Notes: generated by a model not told the origin, from the sequence alone. A DNA stretch of 64,000 nucleotides from Caldilineaceae bacterium (GCA_022827195.1 JAJDTL010000022.1:1-64000); one strand, 5' to 3'; shown: positions 54,178-63,205, numbered from the stretch's first letter. Translations and numbers: made by a program.

Positions 54178-55515
54178 ATGAAGAAAAGGTCAAGTATCCT
54201 GCCCATGAATGCCGAGCCACCCGAGACTTTCGTGCGGCTTTGGATAATCGGTGCAGTAGTCGGAATGGTGTTGGTCGCTGCGTGTTCGCGGGAGAGCTCG
54301 CCGGAGCCCCAATCGGAGGAACCGGTCGTCGCGACTGTCCAATCGCAGGCGCCCACCGCGACCATGACAAACCCTGCGACCGAGCCTCCTTCCCCCACTG
54401 ACACGCCTGTCCCCCCCGAATCCCGGAACTGGCCGGAGATTGTCCTGGTTGAGACGATTTCCGGTCTCAAGAGACCCGTAGACTTCGCCGACGCCCGAGA
54501 TGGGTCCGGGCGTTTCTATGTGGTCGAGCAGGAGGGCCTGGTACAGTTGATCAGCGACGGCGTCAAGAGCGAAACCCCATTTCTCGACATTCGCGAACGC
54601 GTGAACTGCTGCGGAGAAAGAGGGCTGCTTGGCATCGCATTCCCGCCCGACTTCGCCAGCACTCGCATCTTCTATGTCAACTATACGACCACTTTGCCAG
54701 GCAGTCTGCATACCCGCGTCTCCCGCTTCCGCCTGCGCGACGACGCCCACCTGGCCGATCCAGATTCCGAAGAAATCGTTCTTGAGTTTTTCCAGCCTTG
54801 GGCCAATCACAACGGCGGCCAGCTCGTCTTCGGTCCCGATGGCTACCTGTGGATAGGGACAGGGGACGGGGGCAGCGGCGGCGACCCCCAGGATAACGGG
54901 CAAAAGGGGGCGACGCTGCTGGGCAAAATGCTGCGTATCGACGTATCGACGCCGACAGAGGACCGCTACCTGATTCCTGCCGACAATCCCTTTGTCGGCA
55001 ATGACGAATTCCTCGATGAGATCTGGGCCTATGGCCTGCGCAATCCCTGGCGCTACTCCTTCGACCGCGAGACCGGCGATCTCTACATCGCCGATGTAGG
55101 TCAGAACGCGTGGGAAGAGGTGAGTTTTCAGCCGGCCGACAGCCGCGGCGGCGAAAACTATGGCTGGCGCTTCACCGAGGGTCTCCATTGTTTCAATCCG
55201 GCAACCGGCTGTTCCACGGTTGACCTGACGTTGCCGGTGGCGGTCTACGGCCGGGAGAGCGGACAATCGATTACAGGAGGCTTCGTTTACCGCGGAGCGG
55301 ACCATCCCTCGTTGCAGGGCATCTACTTTTTTGCCGACTACGTGAGCGGGCGCATCTGGGGTCTGCGGCAGGACGGCGGTCATTGGGAAGCCAGGATGAT
55401 GTTGGACACACGACACAGTGTCAGCAGCTTTGGCGAGGATGAGGCAGGGAATCTCTACGTCGTTGACCACCAAGGCAAGCTATTGCAGATTCGTGCGCAG
55501 ACGGCGGAACAGTAG
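54178..55515 (+). CDS. PQQ-dependent sugar dehydrogenase-like lipoprotein
   Basis: A 445-residue lipoprotein: signal sequence ending in a lipobox (VLVAAC, Cys36), a Pro/Thr linker, then a six-bladed propeller of the soluble aldose dehydrogenase (GSDH, YliI-like) family. Diagnostic parts are CCGERGLLGIAFPPDF, NHNGGQLVFGPDGYLWIGTGDGG and IWAYGLRNPWRYSFD. It would oxidise aldose sugars outside the membrane with PQQ; no PQQ synthesis genes are present in the window. ATG at 54178 selected for its signal peptide. Confidence 0.9.
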   Translation: MKKRSSILPMNAEPPETFVRLWIIGAVVGMVLVAACSRESSPEPQSEEPVVATVQSQAPTATMTNPATEPPSPTDTPVPPESRNWPEIVLVETISGLKRPVDFADARDGSGRFYVVEQEGLVQLISDGVKSETPFLDIRERVNCCGERGLLGIAFPPDFASTRIFYVNYTTTLPGSLHTRVSRFRLRDDAHLADPDSEEIVLEFFQPWANHNGGQLVFGPDGYLWIGTGDGGSGGDPQDNGQKGATLLGKMLRIDVSTPTEDRYLIPADNPFVGNDEFLDEIWAYGLRNPWRYSFDRETGDLYIADVGQNAWEEVSFQPADSRGGENYGWRFTEGLHCFNPATGCSTVDLTLPVAVYGRESGQSITGGFVYRGADHPSLQGIYFFADYVSGRIWGLRQDGGHWEARMMLDTRHSVSSFGEDEAGNLYVVDHQGKLLQIRAQTAEQ

Positions 55516-55539
55516 CGCGGCAAAACGTAAGGAATAGCC

Positions 55540-56694
55540 ATGGACTTCGATCTCATTGTTGTCGGCGGCGGCATCGTCGGCGCGGCCGCGGCCTATCGCG
55601 CGGGCCAGTTGGGCGCACGCACGCTCCTGTGTGACCGGCGCGATGCCGGCCGGGCGACTGACGCGGGCGCGGGCATCCTCGCCCCTGAAAGCAGCACGCG
55701 CGACGGTCGTCTCTGGTACGATTTCGCTTTGGACGCCGTTGGATACTACTCGGCACTGATCGAGGATCTCGCCGCTGACTGTGTGCCCGGCGAGGAGCTT
55801 TCCCAAGCTTACGGCCTCTGTGCGAAGATGATCGTGGCTCTCAATGACGTTGAAGCGGCCTCGCTGGCCGAGATCGAGCGGACGGTATACACCCGCCAGG
55901 AGGAGCGTCGCCCGCCGCCGGAAGAGTCTGTCCAGCGGATATCTCCAAACGAGGCGCGCAACGCCTACTACCCCCTGCTGGCCGACGCGTCGGCTGTGCT
56001 TCTTCAGCCGGCCGCACGGCGCGTCGATGGCCGCCTGATGACCGCGGCTCTCGAACGCGGCCTGCGCGCACGCAGGGTGGAGACCAGCGAGGTTGATGCG
56101 TCTGCACTGCTTCTTGAAGATGGCCGGGTACGCGGCGTACGCTCCAGCTGTGGGGACGAGTACACGTCCGAAGCCGTGCTCATTGCCGGCGGCGCCTGGT
56201 CAACCGATTTCGGCGCACAGCTGGACGTGGAGATTCCGGTTGCGCCGCAAAGGGGACAGATAATCCACCTCCAGCTTCCGGGTCAGGATACCGGCGCCTG
56301 GTCGATTGTAATGGGTTTCAGCGATCACTATCAGGTGCCATGGCCCGGCGGACGCGTCGCCGTCGGCGCGACGCGCGAGACCGGCAGCGGCTACGCGGCA
56401 TACGCGACGGTAAGCGGTGTCGGTGAAGTGCTGCGTGAGGCTCTGCGCCTGGCGCCCGGCCTGCGCGACGCCGCCATCGACGATATTCGCGTCGGTCTGC
56501 GCCCCTACACATCCGATCATCTGCCTCTGCTGGGGGCCGTTCCCGGCGTGAACGGCGTCTTCCTTGCCACTGGGCACGGGCCTACCGGCCTCACGCTCGG
56601 CCCGTTCAGCGCTAAGCTGGTCGTTGAGCAGGCCCTTGGGCTAACGCCCGCCTGGGACCTCACGCCCTTTTCCGTCTCACGTTTCTTACGTTGA
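55540..56694 (+). CDS. FAD-dependent amine oxidase, glycine oxidase/ThiO-like
   Basis: A 384-residue DAO-family flavoprotein: dinucleotide-binding motif GGGIVGAAAAYRAGQLG near the start, a PQRGQIIHL segment and the C-terminal VGLRPYTSDHLPLLGAVPGVNGVFLATGHGPTG. This matches glycine/D-amino-acid oxidases including ThiO, which supplies the thiazole precursor in thiamine synthesis. No thiamine genes are adjacent, so a D-amino-acid or sarcosine oxidase role remains possible. Good GGAA site upstream. Confidence 0.88.
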   Translation: MDFDLIVVGGGIVGAAAAYRAGQLGARTLLCDRRDAGRATDAGAGILAPESSTRDGRLWYDFALDAVGYYSALIEDLAADCVPGEELSQAYGLCAKMIVALNDVEAASLAEIERTVYTRQEERRPPPEESVQRISPNEARNAYYPLLADASAVLLQPAARRVDGRLMTAALERGLRARRVETSEVDASALLLEDGRVRGVRSSCGDEYTSEAVLIAGGAWSTDFGAQLDVEIPVAPQRGQIIHLQLPGQDTGAWSIVMGFSDHYQVPWPGGRVAVGATRETGSGYAAYATVSGVGEVLREALRLAPGLRDAAIDDIRVGLRPYTSDHLPLLGAVPGVNGVFLATGHGPTGLTLGPFSAKLVVEQALGLTPAWDLTPFSVSRFLR

Positions 56695-56829
56695 ACCGAC
56701 CGTGCCGCGAAGCCCCGCCCCGCCACTGAACGCTCACGAGTCCCCCAGAAGCTACGAATTCCGGCTCGAAAGCTCTCTCTGTTCATACGAACAAGAGTGC
56801 GGGCCTTCACCCGAATTGCGCGAATCCTG

Positions 56830-56858
56830 TTGCGGGGCTTGAGCGGGTATGCTATGAT
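56830..56858 (+). promoter_or_regulatory. Candidate promoter of the LysM lipoprotein gene
   Basis: TTGCGG (56830-56835) and TATGAT (56853-56858) with a 17-base spacer and an extended TGC. Start near 56865, leader about 137 bases. The rest of the 307-base gap shows nothing else. Confidence 0.5.
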
Positions 56859-57001
56859 GTCTTTCCGACTGTCTCCACGAGGCGGCGACTCTTTGGTTTC
56901 TACACGTCGTCCCCCACCGCGTCGTGCCAGGACAGGGTCGGAGTTCCACCAAATAGTTGCCGGTTCGTATCGTCAATTGCTTGCAGAAGTGGAGAAAATC
57001 G

Positions 57002-57979
57002 ATGGGCATGCAGTCGCGGGTAAACGGCGGAACGGTAGCGCAGTCCACAAACGCGCAGTGGATGACAGGAGTCATCCTGTTTGTGATGACGGCGGCTCTC
57101 CTGATTTCAGCGTGCACGCGCGAGCGCGTCGCCGAGGAAGTCGAAAGCCCGGTGAGCGACCAACCGCAAGAGCCGGTGGTCGCGCAAATCACGCCCCTTC
57201 CGACCGCGACCTTTACGCCCGACCCTACACCGGAAGACACGCCGGAACCGAAGGTGATTACCTATGAAGTTCAGCCCGGTGATACGGTTAACGCGATCGC
57301 GGAAAAGTTCGGGACCGACTCGCAAAGAATCCGGGCCCTGAACCTGTTGACAACCGACGCCCTGCAGGTCGGACAGGTGCTGCGCGTTCCCAACATACCT
57401 GGTGTGACAACCCCACAAGGCATCCCCACCGCAACGCCGGAACCGTTCGAGTACACGGTTCAGGAAGGGGACACGCTCCTGTCGATAGCCCTCCATTTCG
57501 GCGTAACGCTTAACCAAATCGTCAGCGTCAACGGACTGCGCGACGAGCACAGTCTCGGCGTCGGGCAGGTCCTTCTGATTCCCGGTGCGAGCACTACTGA
57601 ACAGCCGAGCGCCGGCGGCGGGTCGGTGGATCCCGGGTTGTCGCGCCAAGCGGGCACGCATGAGGTGCAGGCCGGCGAGACGCTCGCCCAAATCGCGGAA
57701 CAGTACAACGTCACGCTGACCGACCTGATCGCATTCAACGGCAGCACGATCACCAACCCCCACGTTGTCAAGATTGGTACAGTGCTCATCATACCCGGCA
57801 GGTCCGCCGCCGACGTGAGCATTCTGAACCAGACCACCTACACGGTTCAGGAAGGGGATTCCCTGCTCGCGATCGCGCAACAGTTCGGCGTGACCGTCGA
57901 AGCGCTCATGGCCGCGAACAACATTTCCAACGCCGACCTGCTCCGCGTCGGCGACGAACTGATTATCCCCGGCCCCTGA
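57002..57979 (+). CDS. Lipoprotein with four LysM domains
   Basis: A 325-residue lipoprotein: signal peptide ending in a lipobox (LLISAC, Cys38), a Pro/Thr-rich linker and four LysM modules, each beginning V-Q-x-G-(D/E)-(T/S) and ending near LIIPG (starts at about residues 82, 147, 219 and 278). LysM binds N-acetylglucosamine glycans such as peptidoglycan. No catalytic domain is attached. The ATG at 57002 has a GGAG site at 56991-56994. Confidence 0.93.
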   Translation: MGMQSRVNGGTVAQSTNAQWMTGVILFVMTAALLISACTRERVAEEVESPVSDQPQEPVVAQITPLPTATFTPDPTPEDTPEPKVITYEVQPGDTVNAIAEKFGTDSQRIRALNLLTTDALQVGQVLRVPNIPGVTTPQGIPTATPEPFEYTVQEGDTLLSIALHFGVTLNQIVSVNGLRDEHSLGVGQVLLIPGASTTEQPSAGGGSVDPGLSRQAGTHEVQAGETLAQIAEQYNVTLTDLIAFNGSTITNPHVVKIGTVLIIPGRSAADVSILNQTTYTVQEGDSLLAIAQQFGVTVEALMAANNISNADLLRVGDELIIPGP

Positions 57980-58077
57980 TCGCGACCGGTCTCAACTCCT
58001 TGTCGGATCGGGCACCCTTCGTCCAGCCGGCGCGCAAGACTTCAGCCTGTTTCTACGAAATCTGAAAAAGGTTGCCT

Positions 58078-58095
58078 CAACCGCTCTTGCGGTTG
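58078..58095. terminator. Weak hairpin between the LysM and rpiA genes
   Basis: A 7-bp perfect stem (58078-58084 with 58089-58095) with a TCTT loop lies in the gap between convergent genes. In the minus direction a TTTTT run follows only after about nine bases, so it is a weak terminator candidate. Confidence 0.4.
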
Positions 58096-58113
58096 GGCCG
58101 CGCGTCTATTCGA

Positions 58114-58803
58114 TTATCGAGTACGGTGTTCGATGCCCGCGGGGCTGGCGACGATCAGGTCGGTCACCAGATCGAGAAAGAGGCCGTGCTCTACGATACC
58201 GGCTCGGCCTTCCAGCGCGGCGGCGATCGACTCCGGGTCGTCGATCGGCCCGAAACTGCAGTCGAGGATCAGGTTGCCGCTGTCGGTGCGAAACGGGCAG
58301 CCGCCGGGGCCCGTCCGCACCTGCGCCTTCGCGCCGAGTCCCGCTACAAATTCCACATGGGCCCGCAGGCCGAAGGAGATTGCCTCCACAGGCAAAGACC
58401 ATTGCATACCCAACTGCGGGGAGAGCTTGCGAGCGTCGACGATGATTATTTCGCGCGCGCTGGCCTGGGCAACGATCTTCTCGCGCAGTAGCGCGCCGCC
58501 ACCGCCCTTGATAACGCGCAGTTGTGGATCAACCTCGTCGGCCCCGTCGATCGTCAGGTCTATGCACGGATGACTCTCAAGCGTCGTGAGTGGAATGCCC
58601 AGCCGCTGCGCGTCAGCAGCCACCTGCTCCGAACATGGTACGCCAACAATGTCGCTGAGCGTACCCTGCGCCAGCCGTTCGGAGATACATTCGAGCGCCT
58701 TCAGCGCGGTGCTGCCCGCGCCGATGCCCACGACCATGCCCGGTTCAACGTGCTTTACCGCCGCTTCAGCCGCCCGCCGTTTGAGAAGCTCTACAGCCTG
58801 CAT
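58114..58803 (-). CDS. rpiA: Ribose-5-phosphate isomerase A
   Basis: A 229-residue enzyme interconverting ribose 5-phosphate and ribulose 5-phosphate. Signatures: MVVGIGAGSTA, LTIDGADEVDPQLRVIKGGGGALLREKIVA, and GNLILD near the end. It is the last gene of the sugar-phosphate run, 13 bases after the isomerase stop. Confidence 0.96.
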   Translation of the reverse strand: MQAVELLKRRAAEAAVKHVEPGMVVGIGAGSTALKALECISERLAQGTLSDIVGVPCSEQVAADAQRLGIPLTTLESHPCIDLTIDGADEVDPQLRVIKGGGGALLREKIVAQASAREIIIVDARKLSPQLGMQWSLPVEAISFGLRAHVEFVAGLGAKAQVRTGPGGCPFRTDSGNLILDCSFGPIDDPESIAAALEGRAGIVEHGLFLDLVTDLIVASPAGIEHRTR

Positions 58804-58816
58804 GTTCGTCTCTTTT

Positions 58817-60505
58817 TCATGCCTGTGCCGGCGCCAGAGACTCTACCAGCCGCTCCAGCTGCGTCTGTGCGTCCTCGCCCAAATCGATTCGCAACACGCG
58901 GCGCCCCGCATTCAAGAGCGCTAGCCGGTCTCCCAAGGACTGTGACCGGATCAGGACGCCGAAGGGCAACGACGATTCTGAAGAGCCGGGCTCGTCGGGA
59001 ATGTCCAAATCGGCGGCGGGCCCGTCGGTGAGCTGGATGAATAGACCGTTGCCGCGATCCCCTTTGTGCAGCTGGCCGGTAGAGTGAAGAAAGCGGGGGC
59101 CGAACCCCAGCGTCGTCGCCAGCCCCGTCTGCTTGCGCAACCGGCTCTGCATAAGCCGGAGCTGCCCCTCGACGGCCGCGCAAGGCTGCAGGTAGGCTTG
59201 GATACTGATGTAGTCTCCCGCCCCGGCACGCTGCAGGAACGCCGTCAGGGCCTCGGAAGGAGTTCCCGGCGGCGAAGCGTCCGGCGCGTCGAGGTAGACA
59301 CGGACACCGTCAACTTCCTGAGAGGGAGACGGCTCGGGCAGGCTGCCCTGCTCCATGTAGGCCGTCATCATCTGCCGCGACTGCTGCTTGGCCGACTCCA
59401 CGTCCGGCTGGTCGAACGGGTGAATGCCCAAGCGCGCGCCGGCCACAGCTGTAGCGAACTCCCATAGGAAAAACTGGCCTCCCAAATCGTATCGGTCGCG
59501 GAACCGCACGCGGATCAACGGATGGCCGGCATCGATCAGTGCCTGTACCGGCGCATCCTGCGCGCCGGCGTCACTCCACTGGAGGTGGACGAAGAGGCGG
59601 TCTTCGCCGTAGTCGTCCGGCGCCGCGATCGGCTCGCCTACAACCGGGACGATACCCGTACCGGCCTTGCCCGTGCTCTCGGCGAGCAGCTGCTCAAGCC
59701 AGTCGGCGAACGAAGCAACCTCCCGGTCGGCGATGACCGTCAGCTTGTCGCGGCCTGCCTTCGCCATCTCCGCCATCACGACCCCGATCTGCGCGCCCGG
59801 ATTGGCGGAGCCGGTGACATGCGGCCCGCAGTCGTTCATGGCCTCGCGGGCGCGGCGCAGCAGACGGCGGAGGTTTACGCCGACCAGGGCCGCCGGCGCT
59901 AGCCCGAAGTGGGATAGGGCAGAGTAACGGCCGCCAATGTCGGGGTCGTTCAGGAAGACCGCGCGAAAGTTGCAGGCCTTGCCCAGCGAGGCCAGCGCGC
60001 TGCCGGCGTCGGTAATGGCGGCGAAGTGTGCACCTGCTCCGGCCCCGCCGAGTTCATCCTGGACAAGGTTGTAGAAGTATTTGAAGAGCGAGAGTGTCTC
60101 AGCCGTTGTGCCGGACTTGGTGGCAACGATGAAGAGCGTCCGCGCCAGGTCCAGACTGTCGGCCATGCTCTCGACGGCAGTGGGGTGCGTGCTGTCCAAT
60201 ACACGCAGCCGGACCGGGCCGCCGCCAAACGTGTGGGCGAACACTTCGGGCGCGAGACTCGATCCTCCCATTCCCAGCAGGACCGCCTGCGCGTAGCCCT
60301 CCTGCCGAACGTCCAGCAGCAGGGCGTCGATGCAGTGGCGTTCCTCTTCCATTCTGGCGGCAACATCGAGCCAGCCGAGCCTGTTGACGATTTCGTCCGG
60401 ACTGTCGCTCCAGACGGAGTGGCTTCTGGCCCAGATGCGGGCGACGATGCGGTCCCTGTCGACTTCCTCCAGAGCGGCCTCTACCCTGCTCCGGAGGGGA
60501 CCGTA
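58817..60505 (-). CDS. pgi: Glucose-6-phosphate isomerase, -1 frame half of a transaldolase-isomerase fusion
   Basis: The frame is open from the T run at 60505 and gives 562 residues: about 50 residues (VEAALEEVDRDRIVARIWARSH, then VNRLGWLDVAARM) and the isomerase fold (GMGGSSLAPEVFAHTF, KSGTTAETLSLF, MTAYMEQG). It interconverts glucose 6-phosphate and fructose 6-phosphate. The first in-frame start is ATG at 60352 and has no ribosome-binding site; initiating there would delete the conserved GWLD region. The best reading is therefore that translation enters this frame from transaldolase, by -1 slippage at 60505-60511 or because one T was lost in the sequence. Bifunctional transaldolase/isomerase proteins are known in other bacteria. 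Confidence 0.85.
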   Translation of the reverse strand, partial: YGPLRSRVEAALEEVDRDRIVARIWARSHSVWSDSPDEIVNRLGWLDVAARMEEERHCIDALLLDVRQEGYAQAVLLGMGGSSLAPEVFAHTFGGGPVRLRVLDSTHPTAVESMADSLDLARTLFIVATKSGTTAETLSLFKYFYNLVQDELGGAGAGAHFAAITDAGSALASLGKACNFRAVFLNDPDIGGRYSALSHFGLAPAALVGVNLRRLLRRAREAMNDCGPHVTGSANPGAQIGVVMAEMAKAGRDKLTVIADREVASFADWLEQLLAESTGKAGTGIVPVVGEPIAAPDDYGEDRLFVHLQWSDAGAQDAPVQALIDAGHPLIRVRFRDRYDLGGQFFLWEFATAVAGARLGIHPFDQPDVESAKQQSRQMMTAYMEQGSLPEPSPSQEVDGVRVYLDAPDASPPGTPSEALTAFLQRAGAGDYISIQAYLQPCAAVEGQLRLMQSRLRKQTGLATTLGFGPRFLHSTGQLHKGDRGNGLFIQLTDGPAADLDIPDEPGSSESSLPFGVLIRSQSLGDRLALLNAGRRVLRIDLGEDAQTQLERLVESLAPAQA

Positions 60506-60511
60506 AAAAAA
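60466..60511 (-). promoter_or_regulatory. Putative programmed -1 frameshift signal in tal-pgi
   Basis: On the minus strand the transaldolase frame reads GAT TTT TTT ACG. The heptamer T-TTT-TTT (60505-60511) allows both tRNAs to slip back one base, after which TAC GGT CCC opens the isomerase frame. A 7-base spacer (60498-60504) leads to a 10-bp stem (60488-60497 with 60466-60475, one G-U pair) with a 12-base loop containing the transaldolase TAG stop (60481-60483). Slippery heptamer, spacer and stem match the layout of known bacterial -1 signals. A homopolymer miscount would give the same picture. Confidence 0.6.
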
Positions 60512-61623
60512 TCGGCGCGCTCGCGGTCATCCACGCCGGCGATGCCAGCCACCTTTTCGCCGATCCCCGCCATCAACTCGTCGAACGAGTCGGCGAATGC
60601 CTCCACGCCATCGCGCATCAACTGGGCCGTGACTTCGTCCAGATCGATTCCGAGTTCGGCCAGCTGCGCCAGTTGACGGCGGGTCTCCTCTATGTCGGCA
60701 TCTACGGTCCGGGTTGTGCTGCCATGGTCGAGGAAGGCTTCCAGCGTCTCAGGCGGGACGGTATTGACGGTGTGGGGGCCGATCAGGGCGTCCACGTAGA
60801 GCGTGTCGGGGAAGTCCGGATTCTTGGTGCTGGTGCTGCCCCACAGAGGGCGCTGCACGCGCGCCCCCTGCGCGGCCAGCTTTTCCCAACGAGGTCCGCT
60901 GAAGATTTCGCTGAAACGGTGGTATGCGTTCCTGGCGTTGGCGATGGCGATCTTGCCCTGCAGTTCGCTGTTGCCGATTTCGCCCAATCTGGGATCGACC
61001 TTGCCATCCACCCGGCTGACGAAGAACGATGCCACCGACGCCACGCGGCTGAGGTCCACATGCGCCCCGCCCAGCTTCTCCAGGCCGTGAATGTAGGCCA
61101 TCGCGCTGTCTTCATACTGTTGAAGCGAGAAGATCAGCGTAACGTTGACGTTGATGCCCTCGCCGATCAGCGTCTCGATCGCAGGGATGCCCTGCGGCGT
61201 GGCCGGGACTTTGATCATCACATTGGCCCGGTCAACCATCGACGAAAGGCGGCGGGCCTCCATCACCGTGCCCTCGGTGTCATAGGCCAGCTTCGGGTTG
61301 ACCTCCAGGCTGACGTAGCCGTCGCCGCCGTCGCTGCCCTGGTAGACCGGCTGCAGGATGTCGCAGGCGCGGCGAATGTCCTGGATGGCAAGCGTCTCGT
61401 ATATGTCGTTGACCGAACTGCCTTCGTCGACCAGCCGCTCGATCGCGGCATCGTAGTCGGTGCTGGCGGTGATCGCTTTTTGGAAGATCGACGGGTTTGA
61501 CGTAACCCCGCGCAAACCCTGCTCGACCAGTTCATTCAACTCTCCTGAATCCAGAAAGGAGCGGCGGATGAAATCAAGCCAGATTGACTGACCGAGCGCC
61601 GCCGCTTCGTGCATTCTTGTCAT
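60481..61623 (-). CDS. tal: Transaldolase
   Basis: A 380-residue transaldolase when terminated at its own TAG. The Schiff-base lysine is K138 (NVMIKVPAT), with TSNPSIFQKAI near the start, NVTLIFSLQQYE and LWGSTSTKNPDFPDTLYVD. It transfers dihydroxyacetone units between sedoheptulose 7-phosphate and glyceraldehyde 3-phosphate. The last seven residues come from reading past a T7 run; a -1 shift there fuses it to glucose-6-phosphate isomerase (total 935 residues). Located 76 bases after the polyphosphate glucokinase gene. Confidence 0.95.
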   Translation of the reverse strand: MTRMHEAAALGQSIWLDFIRRSFLDSGELNELVEQGLRGVTSNPSIFQKAITASTDYDAAIERLVDEGSSVNDIYETLAIQDIRRACDILQPVYQGSDGGDGYVSLEVNPKLAYDTEGTVMEARRLSSMVDRANVMIKVPATPQGIPAIETLIGEGINVNVTLIFSLQQYEDSAMAYIHGLEKLGGAHVDLSRVASVASFFVSRVDGKVDPRLGEIGNSELQGKIAIANARNAYHRFSEIFSGPRWEKLAAQGARVQRPLWGSTSTKNPDFPDTLYVDALIGPHTVNTVPPETLEAFLDHGSTTRTVDADIEETRRQLAQLAELGIDLDEVTAQLMRDGVEAFADSFDELMAGIGEKVAGIAGVDDRERADFFTVPSGAG

Positions 61624-61699
61624 GATCGTTCTTCTCCTCGAATTCCATGCTCAGAATTGGTTTGACGCTGCCGAGTTTGCCGGCGAAGCAGCGGCTGGT

Positions 61700-62494
61700 T
61701 CAATCGTACTCCGGCACATAGAGGACCGCGGGATCGAGTTCGGCATCCGCGCCCCCTTGGATCAGGGCGTGGGCCGCCATCGCGCCGCCGATCAGGCCGG
61801 CGTGGTTGCGCATTTGCGCAACGACGATCGGCGCGCGCACGTCGATATACTTGATGTATTTATGGCCTCTCTTGCTGACGCCCCCACCAATAATAAACAG
61901 GTCCGGCGAAAGCAGGAACTCCACGGTCTGGAAATAGCGGTTCAGGCGCGAGCCCCACGCCTCCCAGTTCAAATCTTCCCGCTTGCGGGCACTGTTGGCG
62001 GCGCGGCTTTCGGCGTTGACGCCGTCGATCTCGATATGACCGAACTCAGTATTGGGCGCCAGGTGTCCGTCAATGAACAGGGCCGAGCCGATGCCTGTGC
62101 CCAAGGTGAGAAGGAGGACAACGCCCGGCTGGTCCCGGCCCGCGCCGAAGACCATCTCGGCGATGCCCGCTGCATCGGCATCGTTGATGATCGAGGTCGG
62201 GCATCCTGTGGTCCGCTCGAACAGCGCCGGCGCATCGGTGCCGATCCATGAACTGTCCACATTGGCCGCCGAGCAGATGACACCGTTGCGAATTACCGCC
62301 GGGAAGGTGCATCCCATCGGCCCTCCCCAGTTGAAGTGATGGACGATGCCGTTCACCACGTCAGCCACGGCTTGGGGCGTGGACGGTTCCGGCGTGTCGA
62401 CGCGGCGGCGCTTGGTCAGCAGCTCACCGGTTTCTGCGTCGACGACCGCACCCTTGATGCCGCTGCCGCCGATGTCTATGCCTAGTATGTCCAT
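61700..62494 (-). CDS. ppgK: Polyphosphate glucokinase
   Basis: A 264-residue ROK-family kinase of the polyphosphate-glucose phosphotransferase type: D6[46 protein letters not shown] and the PPGK-typical [13 protein letters not shown]. The ROK zinc-binding cysteines are absent, as usual for this subfamily. It phosphorylates glucose with polyphosphate (or ATP). Strong AAGGAGGG site. First gene of a run with transaldolase, isomerase and rpiA, so imported glucose can enter both glycolysis and the pentose phosphate pathway. Confidence 0.92.
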   Translation of the reverse strand: MDILGIDIGGSGIKGAVVDAETGELLTKRRRVDTPEPSTPQAVADVVNGIVHHFNWGGPMGCTFPAVIRNGVICSAANVDSSWIGTDAPALFERTTGCPTSIINDADAAGIAEMVFGAGRDQPGVVLLLTLGTGIGSALFIDGHLAPNTEFGHIEIDGVNAESRAANSARKREDLNWEAWGSRLNRYFQTVEFLLSPDLFIIGGGVSKRGHKYIKYIDVRAPIVVAQMRNHAGLIGGAMAAHALIQGGADAELDPAVLYVPEYD

Positions 62495-62653
62495 CTATCC
62501 CTCCTTGGGCGGGAATCGATAGCTCCCCGTCCGCCAACTGCATCGTTTCCCCGTCAGATGAAAGCCTTTGCACAATCCAGTTTACCTACGGCGTCCGATT
62601 CTCGCGGCAGGATAGGAAGACGTAGGTTTCTGGCGGCCCCAGTCTCTGTCCTC

Positions 62654-63148
62654 CTAACTCCTATAAATGCCCCTCTCGATCTCAACAACGTGCGTACTGA
62701 GAATCTTATCGTGCCGGCCCTGCCTCCCTTTGTCCCACAATATCCAGAGCAGACCCAGAAAAGAGATAAACTCAGAGACTGCTTGGGCAATGCCTTCACG
62801 CAAGAACATCCTGAAGAATCCGGCCTTCTAGCCGTCAAATCTGTATACAAAGAGACCGAGAAGCATTTCCTCCGGTGTCGTTCCGCGAGCGAACAAAATC
62901 AGAGATCCTACAATCCATGCGGCGAAAATTAGAAGTGAAGCCACATCTAACGCACGGTTATCGCTTGCCTCCGCGCCGGCTTGCGGAACCCGGAAAACGG
63001 CTGCGAACGCATAGTCGTCCAGAAATGGGCCCAACCTTCTTGTTGGACCGGCCAAATTTCCGATCTGTGGAAAGGAAACATCTCTGAAACAGATCGGATA
63101 CCACCGTACATCAGCGGACAATCGCGAACTGCACGCTGAGCACCGCAT
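62654..63148 (-). pseudogene. Zinc-ribbon RDD-family membrane protein, broken by an in-frame TAG
   Basis: From the ATG at 63148 the frame encodes a zinc-ribbon-like start (C3, C6, then Y17-P-I-C20, where the usual Cys17 is Tyr), RRLGPFLDDYAFAAVF, a membrane helix (ALDVASLLIFAAWIVGSL) and GTTPEEMLLGLFVYRFDG. A TAG at 62828-62830 interrupts it; reading on in the same frame gives another 57 residues typical of the RDD C-terminus (FRMFLREGIAQAV, then LGLLWILWDKGRQGRHDKIL) before TAG at 62654-62656. TAG ends many intact genes here (atpE, atpG, proB), so it is not recoded. With a lost zinc ligand and a nonsense codon this is most likely a recent pseudogene. Confidence 0.75.
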
Positions 63149-63159
63149 CCTTTCTTGTC

Positions 63160-63191
63160 TGTCTGCACTGCTGTCTGTACTGCTGTCTGCT
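63160..63191. repeat. 12-bp direct repeat, 2.6 copies
   Basis: Units starting at 63160, 63172 and a partial at 63184 share TGTCTGYACTGC. They lie just upstream of the RDD pseudogene start (minus strand) and after the Gfo/Idh stop. Slipped-strand copy change here could have altered the spacing of an upstream signal. Confidence 0.8.
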
Positions 63192-63205
63192 CTTCTGGCG
63201 GCTCG

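Noticed and set aside
62828-62830. TAG as a recoded sense codon in the RDD gene
   Set aside because: Intact genes here (atpE, atpG, atpC, proB) end in TAG, so it acts as a stop.
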